From Primula veris (taxonomy: Eukaryota; Streptophyta; Magnoliopsida; Ericales; Primulaceae): a stretch of 64,000 nt of DNA. This document shows positions 48,251 through 64,000 of the stretch, piece after piece. How positions within the stretch are numbered: the first letter of the stretch is position 1; every line of letters starts with the position of its first letter. The notes beneath the pieces are model-generated. The model searched no databases. It saw nothing but the letters and a program-made list of their open reading frames with translations, and was not told the origin of the DNA. The stretch covers positions 44,412,795 to 44,476,794 of the forward strand of contig OY821740.1 in assembly GCA_963682055.1 (NCBI GenBank). Direction: 5' to 3'. The translations under genes were made by a program, and so were the position numbers.

Positions 48251-48373
48251 AGCTGAGTGAAAAACAGACTTTTGATCAGCCTTAGAAAGGTTCAGCGTTG
48301 AACCATCATTGAGTGGCTACTTGTAGTTATTGTAACTTAAGAAATACATCTTAAACTAAAAGTGCCCTAAAGA
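48251..48373 (+). repeat. 123-bp perfect direct repeat, copy 2
   Basis: Second copy of 47788-47910, with no mismatch found by eye. Perfect identity in non-coding DNA points to a very recent duplication or an assembly artefact. Confidence 0.9.
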
Positions 48374-48939
48374 ATGTTTTATTAAGGAAGAGCTCTTGCC
48401 GCCTCCTTATTGAATGGAGACTTTGCTTTGAAAGTTTAAACTCTCTTTTGTCAAAATTCTGAGAATAGCTGGTCCTGTTATGACAATTTTAATGCCAAGA
48501 ATTGGTTACTTTTTGGTGATTTTTTATTTTCCCTCAAGCAAAAAGCATATCAATGGACAAAAGGAATAGCGGATGAAGAATCAAACAGTGATCTATCTGG
48601 TATTTATACCGAGGTTATGCGCTATATATGTGGTGATGCTTACTTGGTGATTTTGAAATTCTTGAAATGCTGACAAGAAGAATATCATTTACATGAGTTG
48701 CTATGAAGCTGGAAATATATATTTATTATTATTTTGTAATCCTCTTAACTGTTATGAGAAAAACTGGAAGCGAAGAGCGGTTAATGTAACTATTTTTTAT
48801 TTTAGTATATAACTAGTTTTGTATAAGGAAGCAATGCTCTTTGTAAAGCTCTTCGAGCTATGACTCTATTCTCTGATTACTCAATGTGTGAGTAGCTGAG
48901 ATTTTATTCGGTTTGGTGATATAATATGCTTAATTTTCA

Positions 48940-48963
48940 AAAAAAAAAAAAAAAAAAAAAAAA
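48940..48963 (+). repeat. Poly-A tract (~24 A)
   Basis: Follows a stretch reading like a transcript 3' end (gtgatataatatgcttaatttt). It could be the tail of a retroposed sequence extending left to about 48374, but no parent gene or target duplication was recognised. Confidence 0.6.
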
Positions 48964-50287
48964 GCACAAGACTCGGGTAACATGGCTGCAGCTTATTAGC
49001 AAAATAGCAAATCAATAAGCTTATTTGACATTGAGGGGGGAGGGTAAAATAGGTTTTAATCCAGCTTAAATCTTCTATCTATTTCAGATTTAAAACTAAA
49101 AACCCATCTTTTGAGCCCGCTGCAGAAAAATAATTCTAAGAATAAACAGCCCATTCCCCAAAGCAAACCCATGATCTGACTCACAATCATGGCATATTTG
49201 GTAAATCTGTGATAATATGTTATACTGTTATTCAGATGAATATACTCAAGTTTGTCCACTGACAAATGCTATTAGTTATTCTCAAAGGGTTCAGTTCTTA
49301 AATCTCCTTATCACGAGATTCCCAAAATGCTTTTTGACGGTCACATAGTACAGATAACTCATATGAATGATTAATCAATAAAGCGAAAAACTAAGTTTTT
49401 TTCCTTTTAACTATTTTAACTGAAAAGAGTAGGTTTTGTTTTGGAAAATTGCGATACTATAAGAAAGAAATTCCTCAAATTGTTTCGTGAGTTCATTATA
49501 AAAGTAAATATCCCATATTTCGGCAAAAAAACTTGAGAAGTATGAAAAATGCCTACTAAAACTGTGGTAAAATATCACAAATAATGTTGGCTGCAGATAA
49601 CATCACTAATAAACGTTTAAATGATCCATTATGTTAATTTGATGAAACATGGCGAAAGTTGCGGTTAAGTAGAAGGCATTGCATGCCAAAACAATTGGTT
49701 TGCAGCTCTGTAAAAACAATCAACGTAAATTAAGAACGTGGTCTGAATGCAGTGTACGAAATAACAATCACGGACTTTAAGAAGCCAAAGAGTGTGAAAA
49801 ATTATATTTGATTAGTATCTAACCTATTTTTCTCATTTTTAATCTTAAATCAAATTCACAAAATGTTATCTAAGGTTTAGATATTAGATCTTCACATATG
49901 ACTAAGTAGAGCTTCTATAACCTTAAAAATAAGAATTTATATGCGCAAGCTTATATTACAAGACTCTATATACCACAATCAATTGATTACTCGCAAGGAA
50001 CTCTAACAATGCTTCGGAATCACCCACTCCATTTAGTTAGCAGCATATTTCATCAAATAAGCAACTTTTACCACAATATCGGTGGCGTACGAAACAATCA
50101 ATTTTCTGTCTATTTTGTACCGAGCACTATGGTTAAAGGGTTATCAAATTTCTCAACAATGTTTAGGGTAACATATACAGAATCGATAATGTTGAAGTAC
50201 TAGAAGTTCTTTGTAGGCTTGTAGCATTAGTAATTGGACACACTTTGTAAAAGAGAACCCTCATGAGCTGGGGAAGAGACAAGGATT

Positions 50288-50515
50288 ACTAAGGTTGTGT
50301 TTGACAACAGTCTTTCTGGTTAAATTTCATTTTTAAAAGCTATTTCAAAAAATCCAATGAAAAATCCAAATATTATATTTTTATTGTTTAGCTTTTTTGA
50401 CCTGAAAATCTGCTTTTCGAAAGCTAAATAAGCTGACTAGTCCATGCACCCAATGATTTTTAAAATCAAAATCTAGAAAACAGCCGGAAATATTTGTTGC
50501 CAAATGGAGCCTAAG
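50288..50515. mobile_element. Small TIR-flanked repeat
   Basis: The left end ctaaggttgtgtttgacaaca pairs with the right end tgttgccaaatggagcctaag (reverse complement cttaggctccatttggcaaca). This type of end, with words like tgtttggcaac, is common in plant MITEs. No clear target duplication. Confidence 0.5.
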
Positions 50516-50859
50516 ATAATCAAACAAAGTTACTGCTCGGGAAAAACCATTTCTTTCAGTTTATCAAACAAGCCCTTCAAATATTCTGTTCCTTTGTACA
50601 GTCAAACTCAACGGTTAATCTACAAACTCGGGTGTCTCCTAAAAAATTCATCATCTTTTTGGATATTTATGTCAAAAAATGCATTCTTGCCTCATTCTGA
50701 TTTGAACATCAAGTAAACAACTTTTAACACCAAATCCATTTTGAGAAACTGCACGTATCTCGGTTTTTTTCCTTTATTTAAAAAAATCCACAACCCACCC
50801 AGCCCTAAAACTCTAAAGGAAGCCCATCGAGGAAAAACATAAAGTTTCATTTAAGTATG

Positions 50860-51665
50860 GTACGATCCAATTTACCGACCTAACAAGTAACAACAATTCA
50901 TTTAATTGTATTTTTTAAGCAAAAAGGCTAAATTTCTAGAACTGTACGATCCAATTTACCGACCTAACAACAATCAGCTTATAATTCATTTAATTGTATT
51001 TTGTAAGCAAAAAGGCTAAATTTTTGGAACTGTACGGTCCAATTTACTGACCTAACAACAATTAGCTTACTCAAAAGTTCAATTTATTTTATCTTTTAAG
51101 CAAAAAGGCTAAATTTTTGGAACATAGGTATTAAGCTAGGTAGTAATCAGTATAATACGTATTTAGTAGCCAAAAAAAAACTATAATATTACATAATTAA
51201 ATTTACTAGGAGAGTGAATTGAAGATAAGACCGATTCAAAATCAATTTAAAGCTAATTCAAACATGGATTTTAACCCTACACCAGACTTCCAATCAAGTC
51301 CAATTAGATTGTAAATCGCCCAATTAACACCCAAAATCGAAAAAAATAATGGAATAAAGAAGAATTAACTAATCATTCATTTAATTGTACAGTTTTTTAA
51401 GCAAAAGGGCTAAATTTTTGGGACATGGTTAATAAGCTAGCTATATCATATACGGAGTGCATTTAACCAGTATAATACGTATTTAGTAGCCAAAAAAAGC
51501 TGTCCTGTTACATAATTAAATTTACTAAAAGAATAAATTGAACATAAGATCAATTCACAATCAATCGAAAGCTAATCCGTATATGAATTGTAAACCTACA
51601 TCCGATTTTCAATCAATCCCAATTAGATAGTAAATCCCCCAATTAACACCCAAAATCGATAACAT
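50860..51665. repeat. Two tandem repeat arrays (~82 bp x3 and ~300 bp x2)
   Basis: GTACGATCCAATTTACCGAC followed by ctaacaa, aattcatttaattgta and aagcaaaaaggctaaattt recurs at 50863, 50943 and 51026. Then a block from agtataatacgtatttagtag to caattaacacccaaaatcg recurs (51149-51340 and 51469-51660). All lie in the inferred leader intron of the TRM9-like gene. Confidence 0.8.
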
Positions 51666-51716
51666 ATACATATATATATGTATATATATGTATAGATAGA
51701 GAGAGAGATGAGCTAC

Positions 51717-51805
51717 CTTTTAGTCGGTGGTCTCTACGAGAGAGAGAGAGAGAGAGAGAGAATGGGATACCGTCGGTAAAGATATAAAAAATAATATAAA
51801 CCCTA
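51717..51805 (-). promoter_or_regulatory. GA/TC leader and telo-box-like motif, putative first exon of the TRM9-like gene
   Basis: GA run at 51739-51761 and aaccctagc at 51799-51807. It matches the leader style of other genes in the window. Its assignment to the TRM9-like gene is inferred from strand and from the donor-like site at 51716. Confidence 0.35.
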
Positions 51806-51809
51806 GCAG

Positions 51810-53427
51810 TTTACTTATATATATATATTGGAGAAAATAGTATAGTAGTAAAAAAAAACAAGGGGAATTTTGATTGCTTGCAGTTTACTACTTTATCTTT
51901 GAGATTATACAATTAGGTTCAATATTTTAATAATGTTTTCCTTGGTTCCATAGTTTTTGTCTATTTTTTACAAGATCGGCTAAAATTAAACAATGTTCCC
52001 ATTAACCCATTATTTTAATTTTTTCGAGTCAAAGTTAAATGTTACATCAAAAATTTAAGTAAGGGTATAATTAGTTTTTTTGACATGTAGACATGCAGTT
52101 CGGAACATTAAAAATGTACATAAAAAAATGTTAGTTTCTTATTTGGTGAAGTAATGTTTATCTTTTGGTAAGTTAGAACATAGTGACGTGTTATTTATTT
52201 AAATAATCCCGGATTAATTAGTTTTTGACATTGTGTGGACATTTAAATTAAATGGAATCTTGGAAAATATGCACCCAATGGAATCTTGGAAAAGAATTGC
52301 ACCTTCCAACTTGCGCAAGATCTGAGTTTACGTATAGAGTGGACATTTAAATTAAATTGCTTGCAATATGAGAGTAAGGGATAGCGAAAGTGGTTTGAAA
52401 AATTGAATCTCAGATCTCCACTGTTGAAAATTGAAATGCAGGTATAGGCTTTAAACAGTACTTAATAAGTCCAGAATCGTCATAGTGATTCAGATCCCAT
52501 ATATGTTAGCAATGAAATAATCCCTCAGAGACTCGAAGTAAAGTGAGCTAATACAACATAGTTTTTGATTAATGATTCAGGGATTGAACTGTATAATATT
52601 TGTTAACCGTTATCCTACAACCTACTCTTAACATAACACGGTAAGATTGTGTCAATCATATCTAGTTCCTGCAGCTGTAACAACAATTTGAGAACTTCTC
52701 TCGTTTAAGAAAATTCATCTATTATTCGACCATTTTAAATCCCAAAATCTTGAGCAGGCAGCTAGTCAGCTACCACTTTCATATAGTTTAGATGGTAATC
52801 CATATCGGATGTAATGTCCACCTCAACACCCTCGGCTCGCATTCAAGTTATAAGCTTCAAAGCCTCTTGTTACAAGTTACAACACAGTAAGCTTTCCTGG
52901 AGACCAATTTCCTATCATACTATTCCAGACTTGATTTGCTTTCCAAACAGACCATAAATTTATAATTGCATAAAAGTCAGAAAAATGCCTATCAAAATTT
53001 TTCCGGATGATCCATGCTTTAATTTGGTAGCCAATATAAGTGTATAACATCGTGCATAAATAAATAATATGGTTACTGCATTGTGTACCAATATTATTCA
53101 CACACCGTGTCGAAGAGAAAGATATAAGTAATGATTTGAAAACTTTCATAACACAACTGGTATTTATTCAATCTCATAATCGGACATTTCTCTTCATTTA
53201 CAAAAAGATTGTCAAGCTAGTGTGACTGGAAGAAAGGAGTTGCAGCTTATGTTGTTACATATTACAATACGTTTGTGGGGATAGTATACATCATTACAAA
53301 CACCAAATGAATTGAAAAAATTTGGAAATGAACCAACAAAAGAACCTATTACATGTTACAATATATAGATATTTGAGGCCAACAGAGCCTCTATAGTTTG
53401 GTCTTGCAGGTACATGTTACAACTGTA
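51810..53427. other. Intergenic region and 3' UTR of the MAP kinase gene
   Basis: No supported gene. The segment nearest 53427 should be the 3' UTR of the MPK3-like gene. An open frame at 52877-53149 (minus) has no recognisable domain and was not accepted. Confidence 0.5.
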
Positions 53428-57172
<3,745 letters not shown>

Positions 57173-57339
57173 TTTTATCAAATTTTACTCTCTCTCTCTT
57201 ATATATATGTATATATGTATGTATGTGTGTGTGTGTGTATATAGAGTTGATATGAAAGTAGATTGTTTGTAGAAGATTTAAAAAGAAAAGAAAAGAAACG
57301 GAGGACTACTTATGAGAAGAGAGAAAGAGAAGACTTTGT

Positions 57340-57340
<1 letters not shown>

Positions 57341-57368
<28 letters not shown>
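57341..57368. repeat. GA microsatellite in the MAP kinase leader
   Basis: Fourteen GA units (TC on the sense strand) about 170 bp upstream of the ATG. Another TC/TA/GT compound repeat lies at 57187-57240. Confidence 0.9.
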
Positions 57369-57373
<5 letters not shown>

Positions 57374-57419
57374 AGGTTTGTGATGGAAAGTGCATGCGAA
57401 GATGCTGGCGGGAGCCCAC

Positions 57420-60400
57420 GTTTTAATATTTAATTTTATAAAAACAATGATGGGGTACTAATAGTATTTTTATATACCGATTACAAACAAAAAAAATAAA
57501 AAAAAAGTATTTTTATATACCAAATTTGTTACTATTAAGTTGGTAATGCTGACTGTCTAGTAATGGTTGTGTGAAATTTTGTAAATGGAAAACGATGGTT
57601 GACTTACAAGTCAAACTTTAGTTACACGTACAAAGTATAGCAATCTACATGCATGTGTAAGAAATTACAGTGTTTTAAAAGACTTCTAGTTTTATTGGTC
57701 ATTTATAACAGACGTATGTATAGAATATATATGATTATAGAAATGTCAAAATTCAAAAAAGATTAACGTGCGTATTTTGTGTATTGGAGCATATACACGT
57801 TTTCCTCCATAAAAATGGATTGCTTTTTCCTAACGGTGCATGATCTATTCATAGTAGGAGTCAGTCGAACTTGATTGATTAATTCATAGTGAAAGATTAG
57901 GAACCAAAATCGTTTAGATTTGAGAAAAATAAAAAAAAAATGTTGCAAAGCTAAAAAGATTAAATTCGGTACAATCTTTAATTAAAATAAAAGCTTAAAA
58001 AATAGCGAGATAACTTTTTTTCACGTGAAAGATAATTAAACATTAGATAGAATAATGTCCCCATGATAATGTGATCGATGCACTGATCAGTTGGCAGAGG
58101 CAAAAGGCATGTGTTTCCCTTATAATTTGCTGTCAAAACCAGCTATCCACTTATCACTTTGTAGAATTATAGTTTGTTACTGTATTTATCTAGATTTCTA
58201 ATCATAATAGTCTTATCATATTCCGCGAGAACATTTATTGAAAAGAATTCATCATTATTCTCATGGGTCGTACCGAGTAGAATGGTAATTGGGTCTTTCG
58301 ACCTGTACATCAATTCGTATATAATCTGACCCGATCCGATCCGTTTAACCCGAATTTTTTTTGATAAGCCAGATAAGTACAACCCATTATTAAGCATCTA
58401 ACAATAACCAATTAACTAGATTAGAAAAGCCTAAAAATCTTATTTTTTCTAAATTTTTCATATTTACCTAGTAAAAATAATAATAATCTAAATTATTATT
58501 TACAACAATACCTAAAAAAATAAAAGAAAAAAAACTGACAAAAAAAAGAAAATAACAAGCTAAAATAAAATAAGAATATATATTTATATTTATATTTATA
58601 TAGAGAGAGATAAAAAGCTATTATACAAGAGAGATGGGTAATTAATTTGGTGAATGAGTACATTTTAATATTTTATCGTTGATAATTAGGTTTATTTAAT
58701 CTTTTCATCACTAGGCACGTATATTTTATACAGTGTATCTATGTGTATCTGTGTATATGTTAGAGAGAAAGGATGTGACATGTGTGTGTTGAGTTGTGTT
58801 TTATTATTCATTATATTTCTAACTTGCACAAAAGTGCAAAGTAACTCAATGCAACTCGATCCAAATAAATCTGTACTTTTATCCAACCCGTAACCGATCG
58901 GGTCTGGTCAGACCAAGCCCGGAGTTCTGCCATCCCTAGTCCTTAGTCCTCAGTCCTGAGTCCTGACTTTACAATGCGTATACTGGTTTTGAATTTGGAA
59001 AGTCTTTTGTCCTGTGAACGTACGTATAAGACAAATTGGAGTATGAGAGGTCAAGATTGCAACTTGCTAGCACAACATTTACAATTAGCAACAAGAATAA
59101 AACTTGCACAATACCGTAAGAGAACCATTACTATGAATCACTAGTAAACAAACAGATATTATTTATTACTTACTGAGTATTTGATAAATATGATTGGTTT
59201 ATTTTAATTTGTAGTTTATTTTAGGTTCTGTTGGTAGTATGTCTCTATCAACACAATTTTAAATGTCTATCAACACAATTTTAAAGTCCAGCCGCCTCCG
59301 TGGGTCATTTCAACGCTCAGCAACTTCATTAGCTTTGCAATTTTAGTTTCTTGTGTGTTATTGTAAACGTACGCATATAAAATTGTCAATTTATTTGAGA
59401 TAAAACTTCTTATTAGCAAGTATAACCAGAATTATATGATAATTGATAAGTAAAAAGTTCACGACGATTATGGTGCACTATAAGAAAATATCAGGATACC
59501 GAAATTACAAAAACAAAACAAAACTTGATATATAGTGTGTTACAAAAATTTAGCAACGTTGAATTTACTAGCAGAAGTGAGTAAAAAAAAAAGTGTTTAT
59601 AACTATATATCTTGACATTTTATTTTTATTTTTAATGAATGGTTCCTATGAAGACCCTAATGACTCAACCGGACTTCGGGACCAACCGTTCTAAAACATA
59701 GCATAAGATAACTCTTCCCAAGACTCACGTATGGAATCTTAAATCGTGTCCGGGGGTGTGGATACTTTTGAGCGACCTATATACTAATATTTGTACCAAA
59801 ATGCCAAAGGGAAGAAGACATAAAAAAACGTCCAATCTTATCTTTTCTATAATTTCTAATCAAGTAGCCTTCAAACTAAATATATAATATGCCCAGTAGA
59901 AATAGTTTCACAAGTTTGACAATATTGACTTTTGATTCTAACTGTGTTGTGAAACAAGAGGATGATGATTACGTAAACCAACTCTTTATTGTTTGAAGAA
60001 TAAAAAGATGTTAATGGTATTTTGCCGGAAAAAAATGGTTAGTGGAAGTTACTGGAAAAGGCAGTGAACAAGGAGTAAATGATATCCTAATCAAATTATG
60101 CACATTTCCTAAAAGAAATTTTGAATAATCGTTTTTTTCTTTGTTCTTCTTTTCCTTTCCAGAATATCGTCTCATTTTGATAATTTGAACTTGATGGCTT
60201 AATGCCCTTTCTCTCATTGACCAGGTTTTACCTCTCTTTCTATATTAATGACTAGGCTATTGTTCCGTGTTAGTTAAATAAGTACACGTAGAAATGTGTT
60301 GGTCAACTTTGGAAACTAAATTGGGCTGTGACTAGACAAACATAGCGTGGAAAAAGGACAAAAGTCACAAAACATGGCTCCATCTGAGGAAGGAGCTCAG

Positions 60401-62640
60401 GGTTATTATTTTTCGTTTGAGCAAATTTAAAATATGGCAATTGGTACTACCTCCATGCCAGACATAAAATATTTGAAATTTTGATTTACTTTTTTACCAA
60501 ACATATGTGACTTTTTAAGTACTAGTCTGTTATGAATGCCTAATTGTACGACTCTATGAAGGCAATAGTGACAAAGAGGCAAGGACGATGAAATAATAAA
60601 TATGAAAGCAACAAATCGTGCCTAGTGGACGTTTATAACGAAAGTGGTTGACAATAGCCAATAGGACACTTGCACACAAAACGACATGCTTGTCCTCATT
60701 ATTACACAAAGTTGCCGAAAATATTTGACTATTTTGCTTGTTAGACCATGTATATGCGTATTGCTTCAGAATTGTATTATGAGATGAGAGATCAATTGTT
60801 GGTTTGTAGGAACCCATTGCTGAATTTTTCCGGTGCGAGTTTAAAAGCGGTAATCATTTTTTTTAATTATAAATTGGATATTTAATATGATTTTAATTAT
60901 CGTCTTGTAGAAATATCACACTTTTTATTTATTAATGAGCCCACTTCATTAAGGAAACAATACAATACTTCTGTAGGTTATCGACGGTAAGCTCACCAAC
61001 CGTAAATTGGTAAATGAGTTTAAAGAACTCTTCTTAGTGTTGATATTGTTCAGATGACAAAACGTATTATGCGTTGGCTCGTTAAGTTATGTACGCTAAT
61101 GGTTTTAACATAGCACGTAAAAATCAAGGGAAAAATTACGGATATGCAAAGATTCTCATTAAGTGAGTCCGCAGCCACACCCTACAGTAATAGTTGGACA
61201 ACAACAACAAATCAACAATAACTTGCTCTGAACTATCAAGCCTTAAACGGTTGATCAAAATTAGCCTTTATTAGGTGCATCTTTTTCCTATTCTAATTCC
61301 ACTCACAAAAAGTATAAAAACTTTAAGTAGACTTGATTTGACAGTATCTTTAATCTTTATTTATGATACAATATGGGCATTTTCCATGTTTTAAATGGAT
61401 TCAAAAATTGACCAAAGACGATGTATTTTGAGAGATCGGGAACAATAATTTTCAACTAATTTTATGTGCAACTTGCAAGTCTCGCAGCGATTCAGATGAA
61501 ATTCAGGAGCATTACCGTCACTATGAAACAACTTTTTGTACAACAACATTACACATCAACATATTTTGCCCATACAACAAATGGAACTTCAGAATCGTAT
61601 GCTATCTAGCTACAGTGTTGGCGTCCAGAAACAAAAGAATGCTAGCCCATACACAAAACACTTCATCTTCAGACTTCAGAGAATAGTATATTTACTCAGC
61701 AAAGAAACATTTTTATTTGTGTGCAAAAACCCATTCTATAGCATAAAGGATTGTCCTGAATTTGGTTCTGGAAACATTTAGTCATTTTGAAAGTTTTTTT
61801 CCATCCTTTAGAAAATGGCATTATGTCTCAAGTCATAGTGAATTTATCCCGTGTTTAGAAGAGATGAGCTTGTAAGAATAGGCCTATACATATAAGCCAT
61901 GATTATTGAAAACAAGATACGTGAATATAATTTGATTGGCATAAAAGAGCGTGGGCACTGGGCAGGGAAAAGGTTGATTCTAACATTCAACTTCAAAGGA
62001 ATTACTAGAAGTACCTAGTACAGTAGTACAGTTTTTTTTTATATATATATTACTACCAGGGTTCGGCAAAAATTCGAAAAAACCGAACCGAACCAAATAA
62101 GACCGAAACCAAGAAACCAAAACTTTTCCGGGTCGGTTTTGGTTTACAATAAAACCGAACCGAAAAAACCGGAAAACCAGAAAAACCAAAAAGAAACAGA
62201 AAGGCCGAAAAAAAAAAAAAAACCGAACAGAAAAATCTGCTCGGTTTTGGTTTTGGTTTTGCCAAAAACCGAACAGAACTGGACCGAACCCAGCTTACTT
62301 CCTACCATGAATAAACCAAATTAGGATTTTATCTTTGGTAACTAGCCGTCACTTTTATCATATGACAGAAAACCAATTTTAGAAAGCAAACAAAAAACTG
62401 GCATGCGCTCATACATGCAGAGAAGGCAACGATAATCGACTCAATAAACAGCAAGACCAAATGCTGAGAAGAAAATTAAAGCCATGAAAAATCCAAACGT
62501 TACTTATTTAATCCGATGACATAGTTTGCTACAATAAAACTTTAAAATCCAAATATGACTAGCAAAAACTTTCTTTCTTACAAACTCAAAGAAGGCAAAA
62601 CAAGAAAACGATCACCATCCCATATTGCTATCAATCACTT
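57420..62640. other. Intergenic region between MPK3-like and ascorbate peroxidase genes
   Basis: No gene is supported on either strand. It is AT-rich with scattered repeat words: taaccgatcgggtctggtcag...tgccatccctag near 58890-58940 (end of a dispersed plant repeat) and a tccttagtcctcagtcctgag short tandem near 58941. It contains the MPK3-like promoter (left) and the 3' flank of the peroxidase gene (right). Confidence 0.5.
62058..62290. repeat. CCGAACC/GGTTTTGG degenerate repeat
   Basis: Dense AACCGAACC, AAACCAAAA and CGGTTTTGGTTTT words, partly as inverted pairs. This is a low-complexity repeat common in plant genomes. Open frames through it are artefacts. Confidence 0.75.
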
Positions 62641-62642
62641 TT

Positions 62643-63906
62643 AAGCTTCAGCAAATCTGCAAAACAAAATAAGTTACCAGCCATAAAAGAAACCAACAAG
62701 CCCAGTATTACAAAATATCAATCTATGAAGAGAACACAGTCACATAATAAACGATTCTTACCCCAATTCTGACAGCTTCATGTGAGCTTCAGCATAATCG
62801 GCAAAGAATGCATCCTCATCCTAAAAACAAATTGAGTACGCAACACTTAAAACAAGGTATCTCTAAAGAAAGTTCCTAAAGACCAAAAGAAATGTGAGTT
62901 TTTCCAAAGTTCAAGCTAATTAGTGGAAACAAGTATTGAATATGCTTACCGCAGCGTATTTCTCAACAAGTGGGCGGAAGGAAGGATCAGCGAGGAGGGC
63001 CTTATCAGATGGCAGCTGTAGAAGCCCATCTTTCTCTCCAGTCAGTAGCTCGCTGTAAAAGAAAACATAGTTTTTGAATACGAGTCCAGGTAAGTTTTAG
63101 AATTGTGTATCGGTGATCGCAAAAGAACACTGGGCATAATCCCACCACCAAGTAGAAGAAAGACAAGGAGCATATATATATATATATGTAAACAACTCTT
63201 TATAAATCAACAGACATTTTATAAACCCAAAAAAGGTCTATCAACATGGTAGCGTGTTCGTCGTTATTTGCCTCACAAACATCCCAGCTTCACTATAACC
63301 CGAAATCATTGTAGTAATTGACCCAGTCGTAATTTTTAAATCGCATGAAAGTAAGTTTCTTAAAATGTGGGGTCAAGAACTTACATGAAATAACTGTTGT
63401 CAAGGATGAGTGGGTTGTAGAAATTGACCCAATAATAACTCTCAAATCGCATGGAAGTAGGTTTCTTAAAACGAAGGGTCAAGAACTTACGTGAAATAAC
63501 TGTTGTCAAAGATGAGTGGGTTGGCAGTCCAAGCTCCCTCAAACCCAGAACGCTCCTTGTGGCACCTTCCCTATACAGTAAAAAAGTAACATCACGACCT
63601 GAAGAACAAAACCTAATGTAACAAGCTACTAAAGAATTAAAGGACAAGGACGAAAAACAAGAGTAAGAAAACAGACCAATGTGTGGCCACCAGAAAGAGC
63701 AACAATGTCCTGATCACTGAGGCCCATTTGTTTAACAAACACATCTCTCAAATGGTCGCATCCTACAGTAGAAACACATATTTAGATCATTTTTTCAATA
63801 TGAACTAACCAACAAATGAAATTAACAAATAATTGGAAAATAATCACGCATACTAACCCTTAGTGGCATCAGGAAGACGACCTTCAACTGGTGGCTCGGG
63901 CTTGTC
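62643..63906 (-). CDS. APX: Cytosolic L-ascorbate peroxidase, 3' six exons (5' part beyond the right edge)
   Basis: Heme peroxidase that reduces hydrogen peroxide with ascorbate. Exons seen: 63858-63906, 63677-63762, 63491-63570, 62950-63052, 62762-62820, 62643-62658; all GT-AG with matching phases, giving the last 130 aa of about 250. Diagnostic sites: proximal His in [20 protein letters not shown], the ascorbate-binding Arg in KERSG, and potassium-site residues in [14 protein letters not shown]. The end [20 protein letters not shown]...GFAEA, with no membrane tail or transit-type extension, indicates the cytosolic APX1/2 type. The third visible exon has its 3' end and donor duplicated just downstream (63311-63416). 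Confidence 0.95.
63311..63522 (-). repeat. 106-bp tandem duplication spanning an APX exon end and donor
   Basis: Copy 1 (63417-63522) contains the last 32 bases of the exon coding [10 protein letters not shown] plus the GT donor. Copy 2 (63311-63416) repeats this with several changes, including a donor preceded by CAT rather than CAC. Only copy 1 joins the complete exon, so copy 2 is an intronic exon fragment with an intact-looking splice donor. Confidence 0.85.
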
Positions 63907-64000
63907 CTGTTACAAAAGAAAAAGACCATAAAATTCATATGATACCAGTATGAATATGATGTTGTGGGTTCGCTTTGCCTCTCCCCAAAAATAAATAAAA

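Larger units (their letters stand above)
47728..51716 (-). other. Inferred 5' UTR intron of the TRM9-like gene (~4.0 kb)
   Basis: On the minus strand, an acceptor (tcaacag) precedes the leader at 47727. A donor-like AAAAG/GTAGCTC lies at 51717/51716, beside a GA tract and an AACCCTA motif at 51797-51804. There is no coding sequence between. Contents: a 123-bp direct repeat pair, a GCCTAGGC block, a poly-A tract, a TIR-flanked repeat and two tandem repeat arrays. The leader exon could instead belong to an unseen gene. Confidence 0.35.

Noticed and set aside
47788..48373. 123-bp repeats as LTRs of a tiny retroelement
   Set aside because: They lack TG...CA ends, no primer-binding or polypurine site is seen, and no target duplication flanks the pair.
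52877..53149. 90-aa ORF as a possible LINE reverse transcriptase remnant
   Set aside because: A vague similarity to the C-terminal zinc knuckle region of LINEs was considered, but no Cys/His pattern or neighbouring RT motif is present.
62053..62324. ORFs rich in Lys/Pro/Phe on both strands
   Set aside because: They read through the CCGAACC/GGTTTTGG low-complexity repeat.

Overview
This is nuclear DNA from a dicotyledonous plant. It is AT-rich, with GT-AG introns of 0.1 to about 4 kb, plant-type 5' leaders with (GA/CT)n tracts, AACCCTA telo-box-like motifs near gene starts, and several plant transposon families. Every recognised protein has a close plant homologue. The species cannot be fixed from the sequence; an asterid-type eudicot is a guess.

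Layout, left to right. (1) 1-4.1 kb: first exon of mitochondrial ATP synthase subunit d (minus), with its long first intron running off the left edge. (2) 4.1-7.5 kb: intergenic, with a 120-bp foldback MITE. (3) 7.56-13.87 kb: complete seven-exon gene for the plastid carbamoyl phosphate synthetase large chain (minus). (4) 14.99-15.77 kb: V-ATPase subunit D (minus), one coding exon, with an inferred 3.2-kb 5' UTR intron. (5) 21.09-29.73 kb: a conserved plant gene I cannot name (plus), about 1125 aa, with an apparent U12-type AT-AC intron. (6) 29.8-36.4 kb: duplicated blocks carrying a family of 67-80 aa proteins (two related copies, one divergent inverted member, one broken copy). (7) 36.6-45.3 kb: a 24-bp minisatellite in head-to-head orientation, invaded by a 235-bp solo-LTR/TRIM-like element and by a 5635-bp Mutator-like element (MULE). 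The MULE has 145-bp TIRs and a 10-bp target duplication. It carries a dead transposase gene and, converging on it, an intact GRF zinc-finger/coiled-coil/membrane protein ORF. (8) 45.85-47.62 kb: a TRM9-type tRNA wobble-uridine methyltransferase (minus), with an inferred 4-kb leader intron. (9) 53.43-57.17 kb: an MPK3/WIPK-type MAP kinase in six exons (minus). (10) 57.4-62.6 kb: intergenic repeats. (11) 62.64 kb to the right edge: 3' part of a cytosolic ascorbate peroxidase (minus), with a 106-bp tandem duplication over an exon/donor junction.

The genes do not form a pathway; they are ordinary housekeeping and signalling neighbours. The most unusual content is the MULE with its GRF-membrane ORF in the position of maize mudrB, the small-protein family, the inverted minisatellite, the AT-AC intron, and divergent tandem repeats inside the first or leader introns of several genes.
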